From NCBI RefSeq assembly GCF_035515035.1, contig NZ_DATJCA010000047.1:15537-79536 (forward strand): a DNA stretch of 64,000 nt, in the 5' to 3' direction. Within the stretch, counting starts at the first letter, position 1. Each line of letters opens with the position of its first letter. Below the pieces are notes generated by a model. That model saw only the letters and a program-made list of their open reading frames with translations. It was not told the origin of the DNA and searched no databases. This document shows positions 37,760 to 47,429 of the stretch, piece by piece. The position numbers and the translations under genes are program-made. Source of the DNA: Gelidibacter sp035515035. Lineage in GTDB: Bacteria; Bacteroidota; Bacteroidia; Flavobacteriales; Flavobacteriaceae.

Positions 37760-40700
37760 TTAGTTATCTGTTGTGATTGATGAATTTGTTTTTGCTTCTT
37801 GTGCTTTAATAGTACTGAGTTGCGTTTGTGCTTCTTGTACGACGTCTTTAAATTCAGGAAAGTTTGAAATCACACTTTCCAAAATATAAGTGGCTTGGAA
37901 CGCATCTTTAAGGGCATAAAAATTCTTAGCCATGACCACCAAACCTTTTGCACTGAAATATTTGTAACTCCCGAAATCCTTAGCCAATTTTTGGGCCGTT
38001 GCATTAGACGCTTCGTAATCTCCCTCTTTGTTTTTGAAGTAAGCGTTGTAATACAAAGCTTCAGCAGCCAAAGCGCCTGTGGCTATCTTTTCAACCGTGG
38101 CGTATGCTGATTTTGCTTTAGATTCATTTCCGGTATTTATGGCCGAACGCGCAATTATAATCTGTGCGTCACTTTTAACCTTATTGTCCAATTTAGAACC
38201 CGATAACACCTTTTCAGCATAGCTTTCTGCGTCTTTGTACTTTTCCTGTTGGTAATAAGCATTCATCAAGTTAGATTGTGCGTAAATGATGTTCTGCGGA
38301 TAATTGGCTTCTACTTCTAATTGTTTTAAAAGTGGGATGGCTTTATTCCATTGTGAACCGTTCAAATAAATCTCCGATAGTTTGACGATGGCTTGCTCTG
38401 AATATTCGCTTTTAGGTTTATTCACTACAAACTCATAATGTGGTTGTGCAGTTTCAGGCAGGGATTTTTTAGTATATAATTCTCCCAAATAAAAGTGCGA
38501 TTTTAAAGCGTGCATCCCATTTGGAAACTGATTTAAATACCCATTAAATTGTTTGATGGCATTATCCGTCTTATTTTCCAAATACTGCTTTTCTGCCGCC
38601 AAATAGGTCGTATTGTCAAGATCAGCATCAGTCACCTGCACATAATCCAAAGTTTTCACCCATGCCGCATATTCGTCAACTCTTCCAGTATCAATGTAAA
38701 TTAATCGGGATGTGGATACAGCCTGAACGGCTTCTTCACTGCTTGGATAATTTCTGGCAACGTTTTTAAACTTGTTCAGAGCTTGTTCGTTTTGACCCGC
38801 ATTATAATAAATAAGCCCTTGTCTCAAAATTGACCTCGAAATGAATACAGAATTCTTATACTCCGAATTCAATCGGTCATACATAGCAATCGCTTTATCA
38901 TTCTGATTGGCTTTCACATAAGAATTTGCCAATTCATACATCGCATCATCTCTTAAAGACGATTTGCTGTATCTATTTATAAAACTGTTCAGTTCCTGAA
39001 TCTTCGTGTTATCCTGACCGATATAGCCATAACTCATCGCTTTTTGAAAATCGGCATAATCAGGTTCAATCTGTTTTAAGGCAATGGCTTTATCATAAGC
39101 ATCAATGGCATCTTTATAATCCGACGACACAAAATAACCATCTGCCAATCTCAAATAAGCGTCGTTCAATCGCAATTTATCATCCTTGCGTTGGTTGACA
39201 AATGTTTTGAAATGTTCGGTCGATTTTGAATAATTTTTCTGTTTGAAATAAGTATAGCCCAAATTATAATCAATGTTGGTCATTTCTGGTGTTGAAGCAG
39301 CTTCATTTTGTTGTTTAAACTGTCTAAAACCGATCAATGCCTCATCATAATTTCCGATGTGATAATCAGATTCTGCTTTCCAAAACGTGGCTCTCGCGGT
39401 AAATTTTGCATCCCGTGGTTCCTTTATCGATTTTTCAAACAAGTTTTTGGCCTCTCTATAATTGCCTTCATTATAAACTTCAATTCCTCTGTAAAAAGCG
39501 ACCTTTTGATAAGCGACTTTATTTTCAAAACTGTTTTTACCTTCCAATAATCTTAAAGCTTCCTTATAGTTTTTTGAGGTGATATAAGAGTCAATCAATA
39601 AGGTTTCAATTTCAGATTTGCTTGCTGTTTGTGGGTATTTCTCCAAATAACTGGTCAAAACCTGTGGCACCGATTGGTATGGATTTCCTATTTCATAACT
39701 CAGTTTTGCATAATTTAACCAAGCATCTTCCTGAATTTTAAGATTATAATCCATTTGGGAAGCATTTCTAAAAGCGTTCAATGCTTCTTGTTTTTTATTG
39801 AGATTCACATAACTTTCACCTAAATGGTAGTACGCATTTTGCGCGACACTATCATTCCCTCCAATGATTTTATTGAATTCAGAAATGGCTTTTTCAAAAT
39901 CATTTTGCTTATAATAGGCATACCCCAATTGGTAGTAATCGGTATTGCTCCATTTTCCTCTCTTTCCATTATATGCGGTCAAATACGGAATGGCTTCCTT
40001 GTATTTTTGAAGGTTAAAATAACTCTCGCCAATGATTTTGGACAATTCCGATTTTTCACTCGGATTGCTCTTTTTCATTTGCGCTTCCGCAAGTTTTATT
40101 GCCTCTTCAAATTTCCCGAGCTTAAAGTTTAAGTCTGCTTGATAATAAGAGAGCTTTTCCTGATACTTTTCATTTTCGCTTACTTGCTCGAAATATTCAT
40201 TGGCACGATCATAATCATCACCTTCATAAGCCATAAATCCAATGTAATACTTGGCTTGTGAACCATACTCTTTCGAATTCACAACACGATTAAAGTATTT
40301 TTGTGCTTCAACTTGGTCTTTTGTTGAGTATAGGCTATATCCGTAATTAAACGAAAACCGATCGCGTTCTGATATACCAATATTACCTTCATCCACTTTC
40401 TCATACCATTTTCTGGCATAAGCATATTTGCCGTTATCAAAGTAATAATCGGCTACATCCATAAATGCAGAATTCCGTTTGGTACTGGTGGGATGTTTTT
40501 CAACAAAATCCTCAATGAGGGCATCGGCATTTATCTGATTGAGTCGCACGGCACAATTAGCGTAATAGTACGTGCAATCCGCAATCAACTGTTCATTATC
40601 GGTCGCGTCTTTAACTTTATCAAACATGCTTTGTGCTGCTTGATATTGTTTGTTATTATATAAAGTAAGTGCTTTTTGATAATCGACCAGTTCATTGGTA

Positions 40701-40780
40701 TAAGTTGCCGATTGTTGAGCGTAGGTATGTCCTATAAGTAATAGGAAGCCTACCAAAAGTGAGAGTTTTTTATTAAGCAT
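37760..40780 (-). CDS. Large periplasmic TPR-repeat protein
   Basis: A 1006-residue protein with a signal peptide (ending GHTYAQQ) and tetratricopeptide repeats along almost the entire length, many with the YY/YF-type motif (YAYARKWYEKVDEGN, YDRANEYFEQVSEN, NDFEKAISEFNKIIGG, YKDAIDAYDKAIAL, NDKAIAMYDRLN). This is the layout of periplasmic TPR scaffolds such as YbgF-like proteins. It is cotranscribed with the barrel downstream. Partner and cargo are unknown. Confidence 0.85.
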   Translation of the reverse strand: MLNKKLSLLVGFLLLIGHTYAQQSATYTNELVDYQKALTLYNNKQYQAAQSMFDKVKDATDNEQLIADCTYYYANCAVRLNQINADALIEDFVEKHPTSTKRNSAFMDVADYYFDNGKYAYARKWYEKVDEGNIGISERDRFSFNYGYSLYSTKDQVEAQKYFNRVVNSKEYGSQAKYYIGFMAYEGDDYDRANEYFEQVSENEKYQEKLSYYQADLNFKLGKFEEAIKLAEAQMKKSNPSEKSELSKIIGESYFNLQKYKEAIPYLTAYNGKRGKWSNTDYYQLGYAYYKQNDFEKAISEFNKIIGGNDSVAQNAYYHLGESYVNLNKKQEALNAFRNASQMDYNLKIQEDAWLNYAKLSYEIGNPYQSVPQVLTSYLEKYPQTASKSEIETLLIDSYITSKNYKEALRLLEGKNSFENKVAYQKVAFYRGIEVYNEGNYREAKNLFEKSIKEPRDAKFTARATFWKAESDYHIGNYDEALIGFRQFKQQNEAASTPEMTNIDYNLGYTYFKQKNYSKSTEHFKTFVNQRKDDKLRLNDAYLRLADGYFVSSDYKDAIDAYDKAIALKQIEPDYADFQKAMSYGYIGQDNTKIQELNSFINRYSKSSLRDDAMYELANSYVKANQNDKAIAMYDRLNSEYKNSVFISRSILRQGLIYYNAGQNEQALNKFKNVARNYPSSEEAVQAVSTSRLIYIDTGRVDEYAAWVKTLDYVQVTDADLDNTTYLAAEKQYLENKTDNAIKQFNGYLNQFPNGMHALKSHFYLGELYTKKSLPETAQPHYEFVVNKPKSEYSEQAIVKLSEIYLNGSQWNKAIPLLKQLEVEANYPQNIIYAQSNLMNAYYQQEKYKDAESYAEKVLSGSKLDNKVKSDAQIIIARSAINTGNESKAKSAYATVEKIATGALAAEALYYNAYFKNKEGDYEASNATAQKLAKDFGSYKYFSAKGLVVMAKNFYALKDAFQATYILESVISNFPEFKDVVQEAQTQLSTIKAQEAKTNSSITTDN

Positions 40781-40803
40781 TAAATTTGTTTTTTTTTGAC
40801 GAT

Positions 40804-40835
40804 CAAAGATACTTGAATCTTAAAGCTATAACGAA
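40804..40835 (-). promoter_or_regulatory. Promoter of the TPR/barrel operon
   Basis: On the minus strand TTCG (40835-40832), a 20-bp spacer, then TATCTTTG (40811-40804), ending 23 nt before the ATG at 40780. It has the same box pair as the mpl promoter. Confidence 0.65.
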
Positions 40836-40901
40836 GGAAAAAAATTTTAATTATACACGGAGTTATTAAAAGAGAAGTGGGCGGGATTTAGCAGGCAATT
40901 A

Positions 40902-41145
40902 GTAGTCGGCAGTACTCAGTAGGCAGCAAAGATGTCTGTTAATAATACTATTTGAACACGAAACAGTGGTGGACTGAACAACAACCTAAAAACTTTTCAC
41001 AGATGGTCCAGAGGATGTCAGGCTCCATGTGACTTCTGTTGTGACATTTAGAATAAAAAACCTTAAAATGCCCAATCGTCGATATTTAAGGATTAACAAA
41101 CTGCCAACTGAAGACTGCCGACTGCAAACTACCGACTACCCCCTA
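40902..41145. repeat. Inverted pair of ACTGCCGACTGC-type repeats
   Basis: The sequence at 40902-40926, read on the minus strand, and the sequence at 41101-41125 agree at 21 of 25 positions (both contain ACTGCCGACT). They face each other across about 175 bp, and a further ACCGACTACC-like tail runs to 41140. The 441-bp gap before ftsE has no gene. The layout resembles a small non-coding inverted-repeat element. A related tract occurs at 61185-61238. Confidence 0.6.
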
Positions 41146-41221
41146 CCATCTCATTCCCAAATTATTTGATATTTGATTATTTAAACAATACATTTACAAC
41201 TCTTAAAAACTCACGTAAAAA

Positions 41222-41908
41222 ATGTCTGAAACTGTTTTAGAATTAAAGGATGTCTCCATATATCAAGGAGACAGTATGGTGTTGTCTGAAGTTAATGTTG
41301 AAATGAAAAAAGGCGATTTCGTGTATCTCATTGGAAAGACTGGAAGTGGAAAAAGTAGTTTTATGAAAACACTTTATGGCGATCTGGAATTAACTACTGG
41401 AGAAGGCCATATTGTAGATTTTGATTTACGAACGTTAAAAGAAAAGGACATTCCATTTTTAAGACGAAAATTAGGTATTGTTTTTCAGGATTTTAAATTG
41501 TTGCCGGACAGAACCGTTAATGGCAATTTGGAATTTGTACTGAAAGCTACCGGTTGGAAGGACAAAAATGAAATCAGGGAACGGGTTGAAAAAGTTCTTG
41601 ATAAAGTGGCCATGAAAACTAAAGGCTTTAAATATCCACATGAGCTTTCAGGTGGTGAACAACAGCGTATTGCCATTGCAAGAGCTTTATTGAACGACCC
41701 TGAACTTATTTTGGCGGATGAGCCTACGGGAAATTTAGATCCGCAGACCAGCATTGAAGTTATGGAGGTGTTGCGTGAAATCAATAAAAACGGCAATACC
41801 ATTTTAATGGCAACCCACGATTATGCGCTCCTGCTTCGCTACCCAAGCAAAACCTTAAAATGTGACGAAAACAAGGTTTTTGAAGTGGTGCAACGCAAAG
41901 GCAATTAA
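41222..41908 (+). CDS. ftsE: Cell division ATP-binding protein FtsE
   Basis: A 228-residue ABC ATPase with Walker A GKTGSGKSS (about 37-45), Q-loop VFQDFKLLPDRTV, signature LSGGEQQRIAIARALL, Walker B LILADEPTGNLD and the H-loop ATHD. The QDFKLLPDRTV and EPTGNLDP pattern is typical of FtsE, which with FtsX activates septal murein hydrolases. ftsX is not adjacent. One base separates its stop from the next gene, so the following methyltransferase is probably translationally coupled. Confidence 0.9.
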   Translation: MSETVLELKDVSIYQGDSMVLSEVNVEMKKGDFVYLIGKTGSGKSSFMKTLYGDLELTTGEGHIVDFDLRTLKEKDIPFLRRKLGIVFQDFKLLPDRTVNGNLEFVLKATGWKDKNEIRERVEKVLDKVAMKTKGFKYPHELSGGEQQRIAIARALLNDPELILADEPTGNLDPQTSIEVMEVLREINKNGNTILMATHDYALLLRYPSKTLKCDENKVFEVVQRKGN

Positions 41909-41909
41909 A

Positions 41910-42650
41910 ATGTACAACGGTTTAAAAAAAATTCTAAAGGGCTTTATTCCTCAAAGTTTTCTTTTTAAGCACGAATTTCTCTTTAGGCGGTTGATCACCA
42001 TTAACTACTTGGGAAATAATCACCAATGCCCCATCTGCAAAACAAAGCTTAACCGATTTGTGAAATTGAAGTCCCACGATTTGCTTTGCCCAGCCTGTGG
42101 GAGCAGAAGTAGAACGCGCCGATTATATAGTTTCCTTTTAAATGACCATGCGTTACAAGGGAATCTTTTGCATTTTTCGCCGTCGCGAAGTTTGTACAGA
42201 ACTTTCAAAAAACTAAATTCCATCAACTATTTCAGTACAGATTTTGAAAATGAATTTGTAGCCGATTACAAAATCGATATTAGGAAAATCGACTTTGAGT
42301 ATTCCTGTTTCGATACCATTATTTGTTATCATATTCTGGAACATATTGAAGAAGACATTATTGCAATGAAGGAATTATTTCGGGTTTTGAAACCAAATGG
42401 CACATGTTATCTCCAAACGCCATTTAAGGGTGGAACCATCTACGAAGACACCACTAAAATCACCAAATCACAACGTTTACAAGCTTTTGGTCAAGACGAT
42501 CATGTCCGTATTTATTCGGTTCAAGGATTAAAAAAACGCTTAGAGCAGGTTGGATTTAAAGTGTCGGTAAAAACATTTAGACCAGAACAAGAGGATGCAT
42601 ATTTAGGCTATCGATCTCCAGAAACAGTTTTAATTGCTTCAAAATCCTAA
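41910..42650 (+). CDS. Zinc-ribbon SAM-dependent methyltransferase
   Basis: A 246-residue protein. Near residue 38 CPIC and about 20 residues later CPACGSRSR make a four-Cys zinc ribbon ahead of a class I methyltransferase whose motif I is weak; FDTIICYHILEHIEEDIIAMKELFRVLKPNG is the conserved motif II-III region. Proteins of this type often sit in glycan clusters and modify sugars or lipid carriers, but the substrate is unknown. The ATG at 41910 starts one base after the ftsE stop. Its end overlaps the convergent beta-helix gene by 12 bp. Confidence 0.83.
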   Translation: MYNGLKKILKGFIPQSFLFKHEFLFRRLITINYLGNNHQCPICKTKLNRFVKLKSHDLLCPACGSRSRTRRLYSFLLNDHALQGNLLHFSPSRSLYRTFKKLNSINYFSTDFENEFVADYKIDIRKIDFEYSCFDTIICYHILEHIEEDIIAMKELFRVLKPNGTCYLQTPFKGGTIYEDTTKITKSQRLQAFGQDDHVRIYSVQGLKKRLEQVGFKVSVKTFRPEQEDAYLGYRSPETVLIASKS

Positions 42651-44234
42651 CCAACCAAATAAACGTTTAAATAAAGGTGGTGTTTTATCAGAAGCTTCTT
42701 CACTCTGAAATTCAATAATAAATACTCCAAAATTATCAGAAGTTTTTTGTGCGATGGTGTTGTGCAAAGGCTTTTCAAATGCTTTTAGATCCATAGGAAA
42801 CTCAATGAGACCTTCTGAACTTATTTTACCTGACACGACCAATTCACTGCTATTTTCAGCATCATAAATTTTGTACCCATCCCATTTAGTGAGATCGTAT
42901 TCTGAAAAATCAACTGCAACATTATTGCCTTTTTTATCAAAAAGCACAACTGTAAAACGATTGGCTTTCTGACTACTTTGTGTCACAGATAATACTGGAT
43001 CCATGTCAAAATCCTTGATATGACTCCATTTACTATCGGAATCTATTTTATAAAGATTTTGCCACTCTTTAAGAGTGTAAAGTGTATTAGTGTCAATGCG
43101 ATATGCCTTTTCCCTTTTAGTAAAAAAGTGATTGTTATCAAAATTCCAGTTTGAGATATAGGTCATTTCCTCCGTATTTAAAGCAACATATCCGGAGTAC
43201 ACCTTATTGTTCTTAAATGTTGCAGACTTCATGTGCAGTAAGCGCAGTGCATTGTTTCTACCAATAATGACATTATTCTGCACCAAAACATCTTCCACTG
43301 GAGCGTTTTTTCTAAATCCTAAAGTAAAAGAAGCCGCATCCCCATTGATCTCATTCTTTAAAAAATCAGTGTTATGGTAAAAAATGTTATCAATCACCTT
43401 TATGTTTTTGGCTATATTAATTCCGTTCCGATCGTCTGTGGCAATAATTAAATTATCTCGTGAATTTCCTGAAAGTCCACCACTATTGAAGATTACATTG
43501 TTTTTTAGGGTTATATTTTTAACAAACTCATAATCTTTCCGCTTTCCTGCCGACCATACTTCGATTCCCTTATAGTAATTATTATAAATGATATTGTTTC
43601 GAATATATCTGGTGTTCTCACTTTGGTTTTGCACATACATCCCTTCTCCTGCACCTTTACCTGTTTTGGCCATATAACCATTAAAATAAATCATACAGTC
43701 TTCAATAGTACTCCCCCCGGTATGCTTCCATGAGCCAAAACCTAATCCTGGATTATTATATATTTTCAAATTGATAAATTTACAATTTTCTCCTGAAGTA
43801 TGAAAAACACCTGCACATGACTGAAAATCCTTGTCATGTTCATTTCTAGAAAATGCTCCTAACCAAGTGACCTCAAAATCCCTAAAAATAACTTGCCCTC
43901 CTTTTACTTCAAGAACGCCATTGCTGGTGGATTTAATATTTCCATTAAGAACCACCTTTCCATTATTATAAGGAGCGACTGTGATGAACTGATTTGGTTT
44001 TGTACTTTTTATTGAACTAATAAAACGCCCCGTATAAACACCCTCATGCAACCAAATGGTGTCACCTCCATTTACAACATCAGGTTTTTGACTAAAAGCA
44101 GTTTGCAGGTCCCACGGACTTGAAAGACTCCCCTTCCCGGAAGATTTTCCATTCGGAAATACGTGGAATTCTTGTTGTGCACTAACAAATGATACACTTA
44201 AAAGCCCAAAAAGTAAGATGTAAATATTTTTCAT
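42639..44234 (-). CDS. Secreted right-handed parallel beta-helix protein
   Basis: A 531-residue protein starting at the ATG at 44234, with signal peptide ILLFGLLSVSFVSAQQ. FHVFPNGKSSGKGSLSSPWDLQTA and the Asn-rich coils (NNIIYNNYYKGIEVW, NNVIFNSGGLSG, IDNIFYHNTDF, NNVIIGRNNALRLL) are typical of pectate-lyase-like or PbH1-repeat proteins, including alginate and chondroitin lyases and non-enzymatic relatives. The catalytic residues cannot be assigned. It lies in the surface-glycan cluster and could trim or bind the polymer. Confidence 0.82.
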   Translation of the reverse strand: MKNIYILLFGLLSVSFVSAQQEFHVFPNGKSSGKGSLSSPWDLQTAFSQKPDVVNGGDTIWLHEGVYTGRFISSIKSTKPNQFITVAPYNNGKVVLNGNIKSTSNGVLEVKGGQVIFRDFEVTWLGAFSRNEHDKDFQSCAGVFHTSGENCKFINLKIYNNPGLGFGSWKHTGGSTIEDCMIYFNGYMAKTGKGAGEGMYVQNQSENTRYIRNNIIYNNYYKGIEVWSAGKRKDYEFVKNITLKNNVIFNSGGLSGNSRDNLIIATDDRNGINIAKNIKVIDNIFYHNTDFLKNEINGDAASFTLGFRKNAPVEDVLVQNNVIIGRNNALRLLHMKSATFKNNKVYSGYVALNTEEMTYISNWNFDNNHFFTKREKAYRIDTNTLYTLKEWQNLYKIDSDSKWSHIKDFDMDPVLSVTQSSQKANRFTVVLFDKKGNNVAVDFSEYDLTKWDGYKIYDAENSSELVVSGKISSEGLIEFPMDLKAFEKPLHNTIAQKTSDNFGVFIIEFQSEEASDKTPPLFKRLFGWLGF

Positions 44235-44291
44235 AAAACAGAAAATACAATTACTGTACCATTTTAGAAGATTGGATTTTTGAGAGACCAA

Positions 44292-45134
44292 TCACTTATT
44301 GCTCTTCTTATACACATGGGGATTCTTCCGCACCCCTTTCTTAAAAATTTTCCGGAGCAGCATTCTAAGATTCGCATCAAGATCCAAAATGATATTTGTT
44401 AACGTGTCTTCGGGACGGCCTCTAAATTTCGTGACATGGAATTGATCCGTAGATTTTAATGGTGCATCACTGAAATAATAATTGGAAATACAACATCTGT
44501 TACCATCAATAGCAACCTTATTCACCGAGTGCCAGGAGGTATCGTGCGTTGCCATAACTACCAGTCTATTGAACTTACTTTCAATAAGTAGTGGTTTTTG
44601 TTTTGGTCCAGTCGGCCATAATTCCAAATGCCCGCCATTCTCCAATGCCCAATCTGGCGTGACATAATATAGTAAGTTTAAAACCCTCCAACGTTCACGT
44701 TCAGCGTCATGAGAATTATCCAAATGTGGGTGCAAAAAATTATCTTTCGCCATTAATGATAAGCCACCCGCGTAAAGAGATCCGTCGGCATAAAGGGATT
44801 TAATCCCACAAATATCACCAATAAGCTCTACGATTTTTTCGTCTTGAAAAGCATAAATCACAGCTTCCAAAAATCCATCATGCTTATCCATTTGAGCGGA
44901 GACGTGTTTATATTCCCGAAAACTTTTAAGACAACGCATGGCCGATGGCTCTGGAAATACTTCAAAACATTGTTTAGCAATTTGAATAGGCAACACATCA
45001 TCGATAAAAAAATAGCCAATACTTGCTTTCGAGGCATCGTAATTTGCCTTCAACTCCTCCTTTTTCTTTTCTATATTCTGGTAAATAAGAGTTGAAATTT
45101 CTCGACTGCTTAAAATTTCCATAAGTATTGCCAT
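44292..45134 (-). CDS. 2-oxoglutarate/Fe(II)-type dioxygenase
   Basis: A 280-residue protein. The double-stranded beta-helix iron site is visible: HPHLDNS supplies His and Asp, DTSWHSVNKV the second His, and GNRCCISNYYF the Arg that binds 2-oxoglutarate. The family includes prolyl hydroxylases and oxidative tailoring enzymes of glycans. It lies just upstream of the beta-helix gene on the same strand (57 bp gap), which suggests coexpression. The substrate is unknown. Confidence 0.82.
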   Translation of the reverse strand: MAILMEILSSREISTLIYQNIEKKKEELKANYDASKASIGYFFIDDVLPIQIAKQCFEVFPEPSAMRCLKSFREYKHVSAQMDKHDGFLEAVIYAFQDEKIVELIGDICGIKSLYADGSLYAGGLSLMAKDNFLHPHLDNSHDAERERWRVLNLLYYVTPDWALENGGHLELWPTGPKQKPLLIESKFNRLVVMATHDTSWHSVNKVAIDGNRCCISNYYFSDAPLKSTDQFHVTKFRGRPEDTLTNIILDLDANLRMLLRKIFKKGVRKNPHVYKKSNK

Positions 45135-45216
45135 TTATGCTCACAAATCTAAACCAATTAACTCAAAGCCATTATTTTCACTATAAAAAATGTATTTTTA
45201 AATTTTAATTTGAGAA

Positions 45217-46116
45217 ATGATTTCGGTTTTAATTCCTGTATATAACTACACTATTGTAGCGCTTGTGAAAGACCTTCACCAGCAGCTGATGTCTTCAAAG
45301 CTAGCGTTCGAGATTATCGCTTGGGATGATTTTTCGGAAAACCAATTCATCATCGAAAATTCGAAAATTAACGATTTCTCCCATACCCATTTCGAAAAAT
45401 CAGATAAAAATTACGGCCGAACCCAAACACGCCAGCTATTAAGCAATAAAGCAAAATATGAGTGGTTGCTCTTTCTTGATGCTGATGTGATGCCAGAAAA
45501 CTCCGAATACATTCAAAATTACGTGAATTTAATGCCGAAAAATTTTCAGGCCGTTTACGGTGGTTTTTCCTATGCACCAACACCGCCTGAAGCCGTTCGA
45601 ATCCTACGTTGGAAATATGGAAGAAGTAAAGAAGCAATTGATGCCAATTCAAGAAACGAAAAACCTTACAAGATTGTTATTTCAGCCAATTTCATGATTA
45701 AAAAAAGTATTTTCAATTTTATAAATTCGGATATAACAGACAGTGGCTACGGGTATGACAATTATTTTGGAGCGCTCTTGAAACAGCATAAGATAACCGT
45801 TTTTCATGTTAATAATCCCGTAAGGCATTTAGGGATTGAGTCGAGTGCCACTTTTTTACATAAAAAGGAAGCCGCTGCAAATACGCTATTAAAACTCTTT
45901 CAAAATGATAAAATAAAAGAGCATGAAAATGATTTGCTCTCTTTTTTTATAAGACTTAAAAAGTTTCGATTACATTATTTCTTTTCATATTTGTACGATG
46001 CATTTGGATCGGCAATGCGAAAGAATCTCCTGAGTGAAAATCCGTCAATACCTCTAATGCAACTCTATCGCATCTCTTATATGTGCTATAAGTTCAACAT
46101 TAATAGAAACACATGA
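45217..46116 (+). CDS. Family 2 glycosyltransferase
   Basis: A 299-residue GT-A enzyme. It begins MISVLIPVYNY, with the acidic AWDDFSEN (nucleotide contact) and LFLDADVMPEN (DxD-type metal site). The C-terminal half contains GYGYDNYFGALL, the usual acceptor/base region. It probably adds one sugar to the surface polymer. The stop overlaps the next start as ATGA, so the pair is translationally coupled. Confidence 0.88.
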   Translation: MISVLIPVYNYTIVALVKDLHQQLMSSKLAFEIIAWDDFSENQFIIENSKINDFSHTHFEKSDKNYGRTQTRQLLSNKAKYEWLLFLDADVMPENSEYIQNYVNLMPKNFQAVYGGFSYAPTPPEAVRILRWKYGRSKEAIDANSRNEKPYKIVISANFMIKKSIFNFINSDITDSGYGYDNYFGALLKQHKITVFHVNNPVRHLGIESSATFLHKKEAAANTLLKLFQNDKIKEHENDLLSFFIRLKKFRLHYFFSYLYDAFGSAMRKNLLSENPSIPLMQLYRISYMCYKFNINRNT

Positions 46117-47048
46117 AGCCTTTTTTTTCCGTCTTGATTTCGTTATACAATAAGGAGAATTTCATAAAATCCACCCTTGAAAGTGTACGGGCACAAACTT
46201 TTCATGATTTTGAAATTATAGTGGTCAATGATGGCTCAACGGATGGTAGTGAGGCTGTGGTGCAATCAATTTCATATCACCGAATCAGATATTTCAAACA
46301 AGATAACAAAGGTGCTGCTTCAGCAAGAAATGCCGCCATATCTAATGCAAATGGAAAGTACTTCGCTTTGTTAGATGCGGACGATCTTTGGCAAGAAAAC
46401 TATCTCGAAACAATACATCAACTAATTTTATCTTATCCAAACCAAAAGGTATATGCGACTGCGGTATCTATTGAAACTGCAAATGGAGAAATTCGCTCCG
46501 TATATTCTATCAAAAATATCACGGATGGAGAAATTTATTTGGTTGATTATTTTGAATCCAGTTATATCAACACCCTGTTGACAAGTTCCAGTACTGTTGT
46601 CCATCCTAGTGTTTTTGCCAAAACTGGTACTTATGACACGTCTATAAAAAGTGGTCAGGACACCGATCTATGGATTCGAATTGGAATTCATTACAAAATC
46701 GTTTTTATCAATCTTCCACTGGTGACTTATCGCTATGGAAAAGAGAGTCTTTCCAATAAAATAAAACGAGTGGTTGACAAACCCAAATTTGATAACTATA
46801 CAGATTTGGAAGCCGTCAATCCAAGCATGAAAAAATTTATAGATTTAAACAGATTTTCGATGGCCATTTTATCAAAATTGGAAAATGACCAAATCAGTTT
46901 CAACAGGTTTGAAAAAGCAATCGATTATAAGAACCTGAACAAAAAACAGCAATTTTTATTGAAACAACCGCCCAGTGTGGTTCGGTGTTTTTATTTTTTC
47001 AAAAAACGAATTGAATATTTAGGAATTCATTTGAGTGCTTTTAAATAG
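46113..47048 (+). CDS. Family 2 glycosyltransferase
   Basis: A 311-residue GT-A enzyme: FFSVLISLYNKENFIKSTLESVRAQTFHDFEIIVVNDGSTDGSE is the complete nucleotide-sugar start, ALLDADDLWQENYLE is the DxD region and SGQDTDLWIRIG the catalytic-base region. It overlaps the previous glycosyltransferase by 4 bp. Its 3' end overlaps the convergent fdtA gene by 30 bp. Confidence 0.9.
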   Translation: MKPFFSVLISLYNKENFIKSTLESVRAQTFHDFEIIVVNDGSTDGSEAVVQSISYHRIRYFKQDNKGAASARNAAISNANGKYFALLDADDLWQENYLETIHQLILSYPNQKVYATAVSIETANGEIRSVYSIKNITDGEIYLVDYFESSYINTLLTSSSTVVHPSVFAKTGTYDTSIKSGQDTDLWIRIGIHYKIVFINLPLVTYRYGKESLSNKIKRVVDKPKFDNYTDLEAVNPSMKKFIDLNRFSMAILSKLENDQISFNRFEKAIDYKNLNKKQQFLLKQPPSVVRCFYFFKKRIEYLGIHLSAFK

Positions 47049-47429
47049 CTTAAACTTGTCGTATTCCCTTATATAATCTGCTTCATCAAACGTATCAGAA
47101 GCCAAGACCAAACAGACGGCCCCGGAGGAAAAGTTATCAAGTTCACGCCACATCATCGTGGGAACGAACAGACCTATATTTGGTTTGTTCAACATGAATC
47201 TCTGTATTTCAAAACCATCGTCCAGAACCACTTCAAAACTGCCACTAAGCGCAATCAAAAATTCGCTCTGCTCTTTGTGAGCATGTGCTCCCCTATAAGC
47301 TCCAGTTGGTACGTCGTATAAATAATACACTCTTTTTATTTCAAAAGGAATACACTCCTTTTCTATAACTGCAAGATTTCCTCTTGTGTCTTCAATTTTT
47401 GGGATAGTTATAAGTTCTACTCTGTTCAT
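47019..47429 (-). CDS. fdtA: dTDP-4-oxo-6-deoxyglucose 3,4-oxoisomerase
   Basis: A 136-residue cupin of the FdtA/QdtA (WxcM-like) family that moves the keto group from C4 to C3 of dTDP-4-keto-6-deoxyglucose, before amination by FdtB. Typical motifs: DTRGNLAVIE, FEIKRVYYLYDVP, RGAHAHKEQSEFLIALSGSFEV and VPTMMWREL. The ATG at 47429 overlaps the stop of the upstream glycosyltransferase (ATGA). With FdtB at 52907-54031 it predicts a 3-amino-3,6-dideoxyhexose in the surface glycan. Confidence 0.92.
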   Translation of the reverse strand: MNRVELITIPKIEDTRGNLAVIEKECIPFEIKRVYYLYDVPTGAYRGAHAHKEQSEFLIALSGSFEVVLDDGFEIQRFMLNKPNIGLFVPTMMWRELDNFSSGAVCLVLASDTFDEADYIREYDKFKLFKSTQMNS

